Shown here one piece after another: positions 1 through 5,507 of a stretch of DNA of 7,723 bases. Under the pieces are notes generated by a model. That model ran no database searches, was not told where the DNA came from, and saw nothing but the letters and a program-made list of their open reading frames with translations. Positions within the stretch are counted from its first letter, which is position 1, and each line of letters starts with the position of its first letter. Both the position numbers and the translations under genes were made by a program. The stretch comes from JAVBKB01 sp031554275 (lineage in GTDB: Bacteria; Bacillota; Bacilli; JARBTR01): positions 1 to 7,723 of the forward strand of contig JAVBKB010000105.1 of assembly GCA_031554275.1 (NCBI GenBank), in the 5' to 3' direction.

Positions 1-435
1 TGCTTGTGGTGAATTCTTTGTCGCTTTAACAGTTACTCGTACACTGTTTTCTTCAATTCGAACGAGTGCATCCGTGTAGCCTTGTGATTTGATAAGTGTC
101 TCTAACAAATCTTCGGTTGAAGAAATGTTCGTTAAGTTCTGCATTTTCGTGTATGCTTTACTTCTCTCTTCTTCAGAAATATTTGTTGTTGCTACAACTG
201 ATTGTAATTCTTCCTTCGCTTTACTGCGATTATCATTTAATTGCAGCCTCATTTCAGCGAAAACCGGGTCTGCATCTGTCACTTCTTCAGTAGATACCGT
301 TTTTTCTTCTTCACTAGTTTGATTTAAGATCGATGAAGAAAGATTTGCCTTTGGTGTTGTCAAATAATAGACGCTTAGCACAGCAATTAAACTTAACATT
401 GTCATTAACCAAATAGTTTGTTTTCTTAGTAACAT
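1..435 (-). CDS. spoIIIAH: Stage III sporulation protein AH, SpoIIIAH (partial, C-terminus beyond window)
   Basis: Mother-cell membrane protein that forms a ring in the intermembrane space and binds forespore SpoIIQ, making the core of the SpoIIIA-SpoIIQ channel. The first 145 codons are open from ATG at 435 to the window edge with no stop. The start is firm: GGAGG lies 6 nt upstream. The protein opens with MLLRKQTIWLMTMLSL, very like the B. subtilis N-terminus. One membrane helix spans about residues 7-26, followed by an acidic linker to about 55. From DPVFAEMR (56) begins the family's YscJ/FliF-like ring-building domain; ETLIKSQGYTDALV (about 112-125) is a strongly conserved stretch. The linker is clearly shorter than the one I recall for B. 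subtilis (218 aa protein). It is the last gene of the canonical operon, 94 nt after spoIIIAG. The assignment is secure; only the C-terminal end is missing. Confidence 0.95.
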   Translation of the reverse strand, partial: MLLRKQTIWLMTMLSLIAVLSVYYLTTPKANLSSSILNQTSEEEKTVSTEEVTDADPVFAEMRLQLNDNRSKAKEELQSVVATTNISEEERSKAYTKMQNLTNISSTEDLLETLIKSQGYTDALVRIEENSVRVTVKATKNSPQA

Positions 436-441
436 GATACT

Positions 442-447
442 CCTCCG
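442..447 (-). promoter_or_regulatory. Ribosome binding site of spoIIIAH
   Basis: The mRNA reads ACGGAGGAGTATC immediately before ATG. The GGAGG core has ideal spacing and fixes the spoIIIAH start. It is one of the best Shine-Dalgarno matches in the operon, consistent with SpoIIIAH being made independently of coupling to spoIIIAG across a 94-nt gap. Confidence 0.75.
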
Positions 448-529
448 TATTTATAAAAGTTTTTCGAACAATTCAATTCATTGATGAATACTTTCCCCAA
501 TTAAATAATGCCTAACTGGTTAATACTGC

Positions 530-1159
530 TTATCTTGCCATTACTGCAACGCGGTGACTGGGCACATCTAACACCTTTGTAACTGCCTCTATTACTTTGG
601 ATTTTATCGTAATATTGTCAACACCATCTGCTACGATCAATACTCCTGTTACTTCTGGCATATCAGTTTGAATAACGAGAGGAATATTTTGGTTTCCGTC
701 ATCAATAACAACAACCTTGTTATCACTTGTTTCCTCTTCAATATTTCTTTTCCCATTATCTTTATCAGTTTCTTCAGTTTGTTTTTTCGTAATAGAATTA
801 TTCTTTTCGTAGACTTTCTTCTCGGATGAAGAAAGCTTGACCATCACTGTGACATTGTTAACGCCTGACATTAACTCAAGTGCGTTCTTCAACTCTGCTT
901 CATAGCTTTTCTCAAGAGATGATTTTCTTGGCTCATCACCAGTTGATTGATCAATTGATGGACTTACTTGTTCTGAAGTTGGTTTCATTTGATCAGCAGC
1001 AGTTGCCGCATCCCTTTGCACTGCAAAGAAATGACTCAACAGCATGAGCGTGACACCTAATACGAAGACAGCAATCAATTTTGCGCTGATTTTTTTCGAC
1101 TGTAGGTTATCAGTTATTTTTTTTATAAAATTAGAAAGTAGATTTCGATTTTCCTGCAA
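530..1159 (-). CDS. spoIIIAG: Stage III sporulation protein AG, SpoIIIAG
   Basis: Membrane-anchored protein that in B. subtilis assembles a large ring between mother-cell and forespore membranes, as part of the SpoIIIA-SpoIIQ channel. An ATG at 1195 would give 221 aa but has no Shine-Dalgarno. I prefer TTG at 1159, which has GGGAG 9 nt upstream (1173-1169), giving 209 aa starting MQENRNLLSNFIKKI. Counting from the ATG, one membrane helix lies at 39-57 (LIAVFVLGVTLMLLSHFF). A hydrophilic linker follows, then a ring-building domain from about 95 (YEAELKNALELMSGVNNVTV). That domain is split by a charged E/K/D/N-rich insertion (about 125-160), typical of SpoIIIAG, and resumes at VVVIDDGNQNIPLVIQ, ending RVAVMAR. 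B. subtilis SpoIIIAG is about 229 aa. It follows spoIIIAF and precedes spoIIIAH as expected. The family call is secure, the start less so. Confidence 0.93.
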   Translation of the reverse strand: MQENRNLLSNFIKKITDNLQSKKISAKLIAVFVLGVTLMLLSHFFAVQRDAATAADQMKPTSEQVSPSIDQSTGDEPRKSSLEKSYEAELKNALELMSGVNNVTVMVKLSSSEKKVYEKNNSITKKQTEETDKDNGKRNIEEETSDNKVVVIDDGNQNIPLVIQTDMPEVTGVLIVADGVDNITIKSKVIEAVTKVLDVPSHRVAVMAR

Positions 1160-1283
1160 CGGTGCCTGCTCCCATCTGACTTTGGTTATCAGCATTACTT
1201 ATCATATTGATTGATTTAACAGAAGGCTAGCAATGTCAGTCTGCGGTTACCTTATTGCAAAAATACGGCAAGCAACAAACCAC

Positions 1284-1883
1284 TTATGTATGAATTGTTG
1301 TGGTAACGACTTGTTTCTTTAATCCCCATCGTTTCTCTAGCCACTCACGTATTTCTCCTTCTTTCTTACTTTCTTTTTTTGGTGCCCCTCCAGGAGAGAT
1401 TTCTACGGGTTCTACTTTTTCAACAGTCCCTGTAGAAGTTTTTTGCAAAACTACGTGAATGTGCTGAATATTTTCTGTTTTTAGCTCTTTGGTCATGTCC
1501 TTTAATTCGATTTGCACTTCTACGACTGCATGTTGGAATTTATTCATCAACTCCCCTTCGGCATCTTTTTTTAATTGGACAGCCATTTGCTCCAATATAT
1601 ATGCACGATCTGCATGATTTATTTCTGTTTTTTTATTTTCGATTTTTTGTACAAAGATATCTTTATTTTGATTGCTCATTGCTGACAATTGTTCCTCCAG
1701 TTTAAATGTGAAATCCTGCTGAAATAGTTTCACAATTGGTGTAAGTAGGATAGCAACCAAAATCAATCCCACCACAAGCTTTGTGTACTTGCGGAAAGTA
1801 TTACTAGGCAGGATCATATCCAATACAAGAGCAAATAACATAAATACAATTAAATTGATTACAAAATTTTTGACAAAATCCAT
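1284..1883 (-). CDS. spoIIIAF: Stage III sporulation protein AF, SpoIIIAF
   Basis: Small mother-cell membrane component of the SpoIIIA-SpoIIQ channel, needed in B. subtilis for forespore gene expression after engulfment. The 199 aa (B. subtilis about 206) begin MDFVKNFVINLIVFMLFALV. There are two membrane helices, about residues 7-24 and 36-54, with the family-typical LPSNTFRKYTKLVVGLILV turn between them. The rest is a soluble domain rich in charged helices, with a VEVQIELKDM-type strand around 120-129. ATG at 1883 comes just 1 nt after the TGA of spoIIIAE, with only a modest GGTG 7 nt upstream, so translation is probably coupled to spoIIIAE by termination and reinitiation. The C-terminus (QVVTTTIHT) looks a little different from the glycine-ending tails I recall for the family, but nothing proves a frameshift. 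Confidence 0.94.
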   Translation of the reverse strand: MDFVKNFVINLIVFMLFALVLDMILPSNTFRKYTKLVVGLILVAILLTPIVKLFQQDFTFKLEEQLSAMSNQNKDIFVQKIENKKTEINHADRAYILEQMAVQLKKDAEGELMNKFQHAVVEVQIELKDMTKELKTENIQHIHVVLQKTSTGTVEKVEPVEISPGGAPKKESKKEGEIREWLEKRWGLKKQVVTTTIHT

Positions 1884-1884
1884 C

Positions 1885-3036
1885 TCAGCGCACCATCATC
1901 GTAATATTTCCAGTTGCAATAATAATCGTTACAGCAAGAAAGAACATGAATCCTACTAAAACATAAGCAGCAAATAAATAAATTAAATTTTTCCCAATAA
2001 CTTCAAGACTCTTGACTACAACTCGATCACCAATTGGCTGTAATACAGCAGCAGCGATACGATACAAGAGTGCAATAACAAAGATCTTGATTGCCGGGAA
2101 TACGATAATTACAAACAAGACAATCAGTCCGAAAATCCCAATTGAGTTTTTCAAAAGCACAGAAGCATTGGCAACTGTATCCGTTGCATCCGTCAACATT
2201 TTCCCAACAACTGGGATGAAATTCGAAGAAACATATTTTGCCGTCCGCATGCCAACACCATCAGCAACTGCGCTTGCAATACCTTGAATAGACAATACCG
2301 CCATGAAAACCGTCATCACAATTCCTAGAAGCCAAATTCCTACAGTTCGCATGAGGGTAGCGATAGATGAAACCTTGATTTGATCAGATAACTCATTCAC
2401 GATTCCAAGAATTGTAGAAAAAAATAACACACGAATCACAACATATTGAACAAGTAACACTGAGGTATTGATGAAAAAAAGCATAATTGGATGGAGAAAT
2501 GATGCAGATAGCACACCACCAGAAGTTGCGGTCATCGCAATTAGAACTGGAATAATCGCCATCAGAAAATCCGAAATCGTGCCAATGGCAGCAATAATAT
2601 ATCCTGCGACCGTATGAAAACTCGAAATCGCAAACAAAACTAACACCATGACCACAATTGCACTTGCCACTTTGCTAACATTCGATTGTTCGAACGAGGT
2701 TTGCAAGGTATTAAGCACTGCACTGAAAACGGTTAACAAAATCAACATGCCAAGAAGTCGCCCATTGGCAATCAATTCTGCAGCAAAGAATTTCAGTAGC
2801 CCTCCTCCCCAATCACTAAACGTTGCCTTGCTATCCCCTTTGACAACATCCATTAATGAATCAGTTGCGTCAGGTAGAAAACCATGATATTTAGTGGACA
2901 CATCCTGCCAAAACGGTTCGATTTCACTCACATTAATCTCCTGCTGCTTGTCCTCCGGTTGAACTTCAGCACTCGCCAAATCCATCTTATTGAAAAAGAT
3001 AAATAGTAAAAGTAAGCAAAACAATAACTTCTTCAA
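1885..3036 (-). CDS. spoIIIAE: Stage III sporulation protein AE, SpoIIIAE
   Basis: Polytopic membrane protein, the largest integral-membrane part of the SpoIIIA channel complex. The reading frame is open up to a TTG at 3123 (412 aa), but that start has no good ribosome binding site and would put about 30 polar residues before a signal peptide. ATG at 3045 has AAGG touching it. TTG at 3036 has AAGGA 8 nt upstream and gives MKKLLFCLLLLFIFF, a textbook signal sequence with likely cleavage after ASA (383 aa; B. subtilis about 399), so I chose it. After a soluble stretch including FLPDATDSLMDVV, six to eight hydrophobic segments follow between about residue 115 and the end (412-aa numbering). The family-typical GVGMRTAKYVSSNFIPVVGKML (289-310) and LQPIGDRVVVKSLEVIGKNL (361-380) are present. 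The gene ends MMVR, its TGA 1 nt from the spoIIIAF ATG. Confidence 0.94.
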   Translation of the reverse strand: MKKLLFCLLLLFIFFNKMDLASAEVQPEDKQQEINVSEIEPFWQDVSTKYHGFLPDATDSLMDVVKGDSKATFSDWGGGLLKFFAAELIANGRLLGMLILLTVFSAVLNTLQTSFEQSNVSKVASAIVVMVLVLFAISSFHTVAGYIIAAIGTISDFLMAIIPVLIAMTATSGGVLSASFLHPIMLFFINTSVLLVQYVVIRVLFFSTILGIVNELSDQIKVSSIATLMRTVGIWLLGIVMTVFMAVLSIQGIASAVADGVGMRTAKYVSSNFIPVVGKMLTDATDTVANASVLLKNSIGIFGLIVLFVIIVFPAIKIFVIALLYRIAAAVLQPIGDRVVVKSLEVIGKNLIYLFAAYVLVGFMFFLAVTIIIATGNITMMVR

Positions 3037-3147
3037 GATGCCCATCCTTCGTTTCTGGACTTGACTTACAACAGCTTGCTTTCTCAAAATATGTTCTTCA
3101 CATACTTGTGAAAATTTGTTCAAAACACACTTCTATGGATTGCGCAG

Positions 3148-3549
3148 TTAAGCATTTGGGATAATGTTTAGTATACTTTCGATAATTGCCGTAATTATCG
3201 GGATTGCCATTGCAAGAATGATGATTTTTCCTGAAAACTCTATTTTAGATGATATCGCTGCTTGTCCAGCATCCTTCGTAATTTGCGAAGCGAATTCTGC
3301 AATGTATGCGATACCTATGATTTTTAGAATGGTTGACAAATAAACCATATTTATATTCGAACGTTTTTCCATCTGCTTTTGTGTTTTATCTATTTCTTAA
3401 TTTTTTCCCTCAATGAATAAAAAATTCCCACTACCCACAATGGTAACTAGAAAAAACGACAAGGTAGGTTTTTGCTCCTTAATGATGATTGCAAGAAAAG
3501 CTGCTATGAGTGCGATCCCAACAATCTGTACAATCTCCAATTCAATCAC
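3148..3549 (-). pseudogene. spoIIIAD: Stage III sporulation protein AD, SpoIIIAD, interrupted by an in-frame stop
   Basis: SpoIIIAD is a small membrane component of the SpoIIIA channel, essential for sporulation in B. subtilis. Reading from GTG at 3549 gives MIELEIVQIVGIALIAAFL and KEQKPTLSFF, clearly the family N-terminus, but codon 51 is TAA (3399-3397). The same frame continues to the conserved C-terminal part: NMVYLSTILKIIGIAYIAEF, QITKDAGQAAISSKIEFSGK and a last hydrophobic helix, ending at 3148. The whole span is 133 codons, the length I recall for B. subtilis SpoIIIAD, so nothing is missing. The stop aligns with the tyrosine of the family's QIYDII segment, one base from TAT or TAC. The stretch GNFLFIEGKN*EIDKTQKQMEK is otherwise poorly conserved. 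A TTG at 3540 with GGAAGTGAT before it may be the true start. The ATG at 3372, which would make a 74-aa fragment, lacks a convincing ribosome binding site. The cause may be mutation, readthrough or sequence error. Confidence 0.8.
3397..3399 (-). other. In-frame TAA within spoIIIAD
   Basis: The + strand tta reads TAA in the spoIIIAD frame, preceded by GAG GGA AAA AAT and followed by GAA ATA GAT. Both the -1 and +1 frames hit stops within a few codons (TAG at 3395-3393; TAA at 3389-3387), so no single ribosomal frameshift restores the protein. Only readthrough, a sense base here, or two compensating indels would. Confidence 0.85.
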
Positions 3550-3621
3550 TTCCGTTTGAGATTAAAGTTCGAATCTGTTAAAAATCTTAAAATTAATTCA
3601 CCATGGGTCTTTGGAAACTAC

Positions 3622-3825
3622 TCATTGGAAAAGAAATACTTCACGAATTTTACTCATCAAATCACCGATAACTTGAGCAATATTAAATAAAATATAAACA
3701 AAGCTAACAAGAATCACCCATTGTGAATACTCTTTCTTACCCACTTGATCCAAAATCGTAACTACAAACGCAACGATGAGTCCTACTCCAGCTATCTGGA
3801 AAATCAAATCAATATTAATTCCCAT
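3622..3825 (-). CDS. spoIIIAC: Stage III sporulation protein AC, SpoIIIAC
   Basis: Very small integral membrane component of the SpoIIIA-SpoIIQ channel. The 67 residues match the family (68 aa in B. subtilis) from end to end: MGINIDLIFQIAGVGLIVAF, the invariant-looking LDQVGKKEYSQWV (25-37), then YILFNIAQVIGDLMSKIREVFLFQ. Two hydrophobic helices flank the polar loop at 26-35. ATG at 3825 is certain from homology and because an in-frame TAG lies four codons upstream, yet no Shine-Dalgarno lies within 15 nt of it. The nearest strong one, AAAGGAGG, is 54 nt away on the far side of a palindrome. Expression may rely on RNA folding, on coupling to a small upstream ORF, or be weak. The gap to spoIIIAB is 99 nt and to spoIIIAD about 72 nt. 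Confidence 0.95.
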   Translation of the reverse strand: MGINIDLIFQIAGVGLIVAFVVTILDQVGKKEYSQWVILVSFVYILFNIAQVIGDLMSKIREVFLFQ

Positions 3826-3910
3826 AAGGATTTGCTATAACGAGCTCAAAATCGAGATTTTGCGTTATAGACGACTTCGCCTCCTTTCTGGTAGAAACAG
3901 CTTTGTTCAT
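3815..3910 (-). CDS. Possible 31-codon leader ORF overlapping the start of spoIIIAC
   Basis: From ATG at 3910 a frame of 31 codons (MNKAVSTRKEAKSS... ending NPYGN) reaches TAA at 3817-3815, overlapping the first 11 nt of spoIIIAC in another frame. Only a GGG 8 nt upstream could act as ribosome binding site. The product is hydrophilic and resembles nothing I recognise. An open frame this short is expected by chance fairly often. Its interest is positional: ribosomes ending here would stop right at the spoIIIAC ATG, which has no ribosome binding site of its own. Treat it as hypothetical. Confidence 0.25.
   Translation of the reverse strand: MNKAVSTRKEAKSSITQNLDFELVIANPYGN
3835..3870 (-). promoter_or_regulatory. 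Palindromic hairpin between Shine-Dalgarno and start codon of spoIIIAC
   Basis: In the mRNA, CTATAACG pairs perfectly with CGTTATAG (outer 8 bp). Inside, CAAAAT pairs with ATTTTG around a CTCG loop, and an unpaired AGCT bulge lies on the 3' side. It is 36 nt in all. No U-run follows (next bases CAAATCCTT), so it is not an ordinary intrinsic terminator. It sits exactly midway, 9 nt after AAAGGAGG and 9 nt before the spoIIIAC ATG. Folding would cut the effective distance between them from 54 to about 18 nt. It may instead be a small inserted palindromic element; I see no target-site duplication. Confidence 0.6.
3880..3887 (-). promoter_or_regulatory. Strong Shine-Dalgarno AAAGGAGG with no start codon at normal distance
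   Basis: AAAGGAGG is fully complementary to the 3' end of Bacillota 16S rRNA and is the best such match seen in the window. No ATG, GTG or TTG follows within 4-20 nt in any frame. The next gene, spoIIIAC, begins 54 nt downstream beyond a hairpin. Its AAGGA could also pair with the TCCTT just before the spoIIIAC ATG. Confidence 0.6.
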
Positions 3911-3924
3911 TTCAACAACCCATC

Positions 3925-4440
3925 CTATATTAAGAGAACGACAACCAGTAACCCACTCAAAACACCCAAAGATTGATACATCTTTGCATAAGTCCGCTGT
4001 CGATCAATTGCTTCCTGCTCTATACGGCTTAAGTGAGTTAAGACAACCTTAATTTGTTGTTGCTCAGTAAATCTGTCATGCTTTCCCAATGTTTCACCAA
4101 ATTGCTTCAAAACCTCATATTCTTCCGTTTGCAATGCGGTCTTGTGCCATACAGTATCTAATGACCTTTGGAAGATCTCTGAAATTCCTGCATCCGCTGC
4201 TACAAGATGGAAAGCAAGTGTTTCAAAAAAAATCGAGGTGGGTGCGGAAACTTGGGTAGCAATTCTTTTGAAAGCCATTTGAAGTGGAGCTTGTCCATAG
4301 GAAATTTCCGCTTCCAAAATTTGTAACGCAGACTGGAGTTGCCTTAGTTGGCGAATATGATGATGTAATCTCCTTGCATTACCAAAACCAATTAAAGTTG
4401 TCGAAACAAGCACGAAGCAAATGCCCGCTAGTTTAATCAC
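3925..4440 (-). CDS. spoIIIAB: Stage III sporulation protein AB, SpoIIIAB
   Basis: Bitopic membrane protein of the SpoIIIA-SpoIIQ channel; by resemblance to type II secretion/pilus GspF-like proteins it is thought to work with the ATPase SpoIIIAA. The 171 aa equal the B. subtilis length. An N-terminal helix (about 3-20, LAGICFVLVSTTLIGFG) is followed by a helical cytoplasmic domain with the family-typical NARRLHHHIRQLRQLQSALQ and LEAEISYGQAPLQMAF (42-57). ETLGKHDRFTEQQQI (116-130) comes next, and a C-terminal helix (156-171) ends the protein. The start is GTG at 4440, with TGAGG 10 nt upstream and 12 nt after the spoIIIAA stop, so the two genes are tightly linked. The downstream gap to spoIIIAC is long (99 nt) and structured. 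Confidence 0.95.
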   Translation of the reverse strand: MIKLAGICFVLVSTTLIGFGNARRLHHHIRQLRQLQSALQILEAEISYGQAPLQMAFKRIATQVSAPTSIFFETLAFHLVAADAGISEIFQRSLDTVWHKTALQTEEYEVLKQFGETLGKHDRFTEQQQIKVVLTHLSRIEQEAIDRQRTYAKMYQSLGVLSGLLVVVLLI

Positions 4441-4452
4441 GATATCACGTCC

Positions 4453-5388
4453 TCAATAATTGCCAGACTTCACTTTATTTTGGTATAGCGCCGAGCTACC
4501 TTTTTCAACTAATTCATGTATCCCTACAACAAATCCAGGTTGATCTTTTCGTGAAAGTACAATCACCCTTTTGAAAACACCCTCATCTATGATTGTCCGC
4601 ATATTAGGACGACGCATCACATCTTCTAGATTTTCACCATGAACACTTGTTATCAAGGATATTCCAGCGTTCACTGCCTCGCGAATTGCCTCGATATCTT
4701 CCACTCGTCCAATTTCGTCTGCAATAATCACTTCTGGACTCATTGAACGAATGAGCATCATCATGCCCTCTGCTTTTGGACATCCATCTAACACATCTAA
4801 TCGAGAACCAAAGGTTAACTGAGGAACGCCTCCGACACAGCCAGCAATTTCTGAACGTTCATCAACTATTCCCACTTTTCTTGCCTCAACACCCTTTTCC
4901 CCCTGTGAAATTAATCTTGCAATATCTCTTAGGTAAGTGGTTTTACCTGATTGGGGTGGACCCAAAATTAGCGTTGACAACCATTTTTTCTGAAACAATG
5001 CAGAAATTAATTTCTCTGCCACTCCTATTTTTTCTCTTGCAATTCGAATATTAAATGAGCTAATCTCTCGTAACCCTTTAACAAATCCGTTCTCAAGTAC
5101 TACTTTCCCTGCTAGTCCAATACGATGACCACCTGCAACTGTGATGTAACCCCGGCGCAATTGTTCGTCTAACATATAGAATGAGAATTGACTGATTCGA
5201 TTCAGAAATTGATCTGCCATTTCTGCTGTGACTAAATTTTTCCCGAAAAGCACTTCCTGTCCAAAGGCAACTTCAAGTGGTCTGTTCACTCGAATACGAA
5301 TTTCCTCAATCTGAGATAAATGCGCTTCTGCAACAACCATTAATTCGTCATAAATACTGCTTGGTAGAAGGGTTAACATCTTGTCCAA
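4453..5388 (-). CDS. spoIIIAA: Stage III sporulation protein AA, SpoIIIAA, secretion-type ATPase
   Basis: Cytoplasmic mother-cell ATPase related to type II/IV secretion motors; in B. subtilis its ATPase activity is required for channel function and sporulation. With TTG at 5388 as start the protein is 311 aa (B. subtilis about 307), opening MDKMLTLLP and soon IEEIRIRVNRPLEV, as in the family. Walker A is GPPQSGKTT (143-151), followed by DERSEIAG (176-183) and Walker B VIIADEIGR (220-228). A conserved TSVHGENLEDVMRRP segment follows at about 247-261. An ATG at 5421 would add 11 residues but has no ribosome binding site, and the ATG at 5394 has GGAG only 2 nt away. TTG at 5388 has GGAG (5400-5397) 8 nt upstream, so I prefer it. 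First gene of the operon, downstream of the pnp terminator. Confidence 0.95.
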   Translation of the reverse strand: MDKMLTLLPSSIYDELMVVAEAHLSQIEEIRIRVNRPLEVAFGQEVLFGKNLVTAEMADQFLNRISQFSFYMLDEQLRRGYITVAGGHRIGLAGKVVLENGFVKGLREISSFNIRIAREKIGVAEKLISALFQKKWLSTLILGPPQSGKTTYLRDIARLISQGEKGVEARKVGIVDERSEIAGCVGGVPQLTFGSRLDVLDGCPKAEGMMMLIRSMSPEVIIADEIGRVEDIEAIREAVNAGISLITSVHGENLEDVMRRPNMRTIIDEGVFKRVIVLSRKDQPGFVVGIHELVEKGSSALYQNKVKSGNY

Positions 5389-5434
5389 GTGCATCGCTCC
5401 ATTTAATATGAAAATGTTCATTCTGACTTTTAAA

Positions 5435-5462
5435 AATATATGAAGTTAGATTGGCAAATAGA
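5435..5462 (-). promoter_or_regulatory. Alternative, weaker sigma-E-like promoter for spoIIIA
   Basis: TCTATTT (5462-5456), 13 nt, then CATATATT (5442-5435). The -10 is close to the sigma-E consensus CATACAMT, but the -35 matches KMATATT poorly. A start near 5428 would leave no room for a ribosome binding site before ATG 5421, agreeing with TTG 5388 as the start codon. Its merit is that it lies wholly downstream of the pnp terminator. Confidence 0.3.
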
Positions 5463-5473
5463 CATATGGTCAC

Positions 5474-5503
5474 AAAAAAAGCAATGAGGCAACCTCATTG
5501 CTT
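5474..5503 (-). terminator. Rho-independent terminator of pnp
   Basis: The mRNA has GCAATGAGG, a TTG loop, then CCTCATTGC, a perfect 9-bp stem extended to 11 bp by flanking AA/TT, and then seven U. It lies about 80 nt after the pnp stop and separates pnp from the sporulation operon. The only T-run suited to termination follows it on the minus strand, so it acts in the pnp direction. Confidence 0.9.
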
Positions 5504-5507
5504 ACTT

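Noticed and set aside
89..322. Plus-strand open frames over the spoIIIAH, spoIIIAE, spoIIIAA and pnp genes (for example 89-322, 2012-2287, 2648-2887, 4776-5054, 6089-6349, 7062-7514)
   Set aside because: They lie antisense to well-conserved minus-strand genes, lack ribosome binding sites and have no recognisable domains.
436..529. Internal sigma-E or sigma-G promoter upstream of spoIIIAH
   Set aside because: A GCATTATT element and a CATCAATG element occur at about the right spacing, but the -10 match is poor; not enough to call.
1196..1283. Attenuator or terminator between spoIIIAF and spoIIIAG
   Set aside because: Only a 5-bp GCAAT/ATTGC pairing with a large loop and no U-run is visible.
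3148..3372. A separate 74-aa gene encoding only the C-terminal part of SpoIIIAD
   Set aside because: Its ATG has no ribosome binding site and the missing N-terminal half lies directly upstream in the same frame, so it is the remainder of an interrupted gene.
3394..3413. Programmed ribosomal frameshift at G GGA AAA AAT in spoIIIAD
   Set aside because: The downstream part is in the same frame as the upstream part, and both shifted frames stop within a few codons, so one shift cannot yield full SpoIIIAD.
3472..3690. Plus-strand 72-codon frame across the spoIIIAC-spoIIIAD junction
   Set aside because: It covers conserved antisense coding sequence and its product looks like no known family; it is a shadow of spoIIIAC/AD.
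3835..3870. Intrinsic terminator between spoIIIAB and spoIIIAC
   Set aside because: The stem is A/T-rich, has a bulge and is not followed by a U-run on either strand (CAAATCCTT on the minus strand; ACGACTTC on the plus strand).
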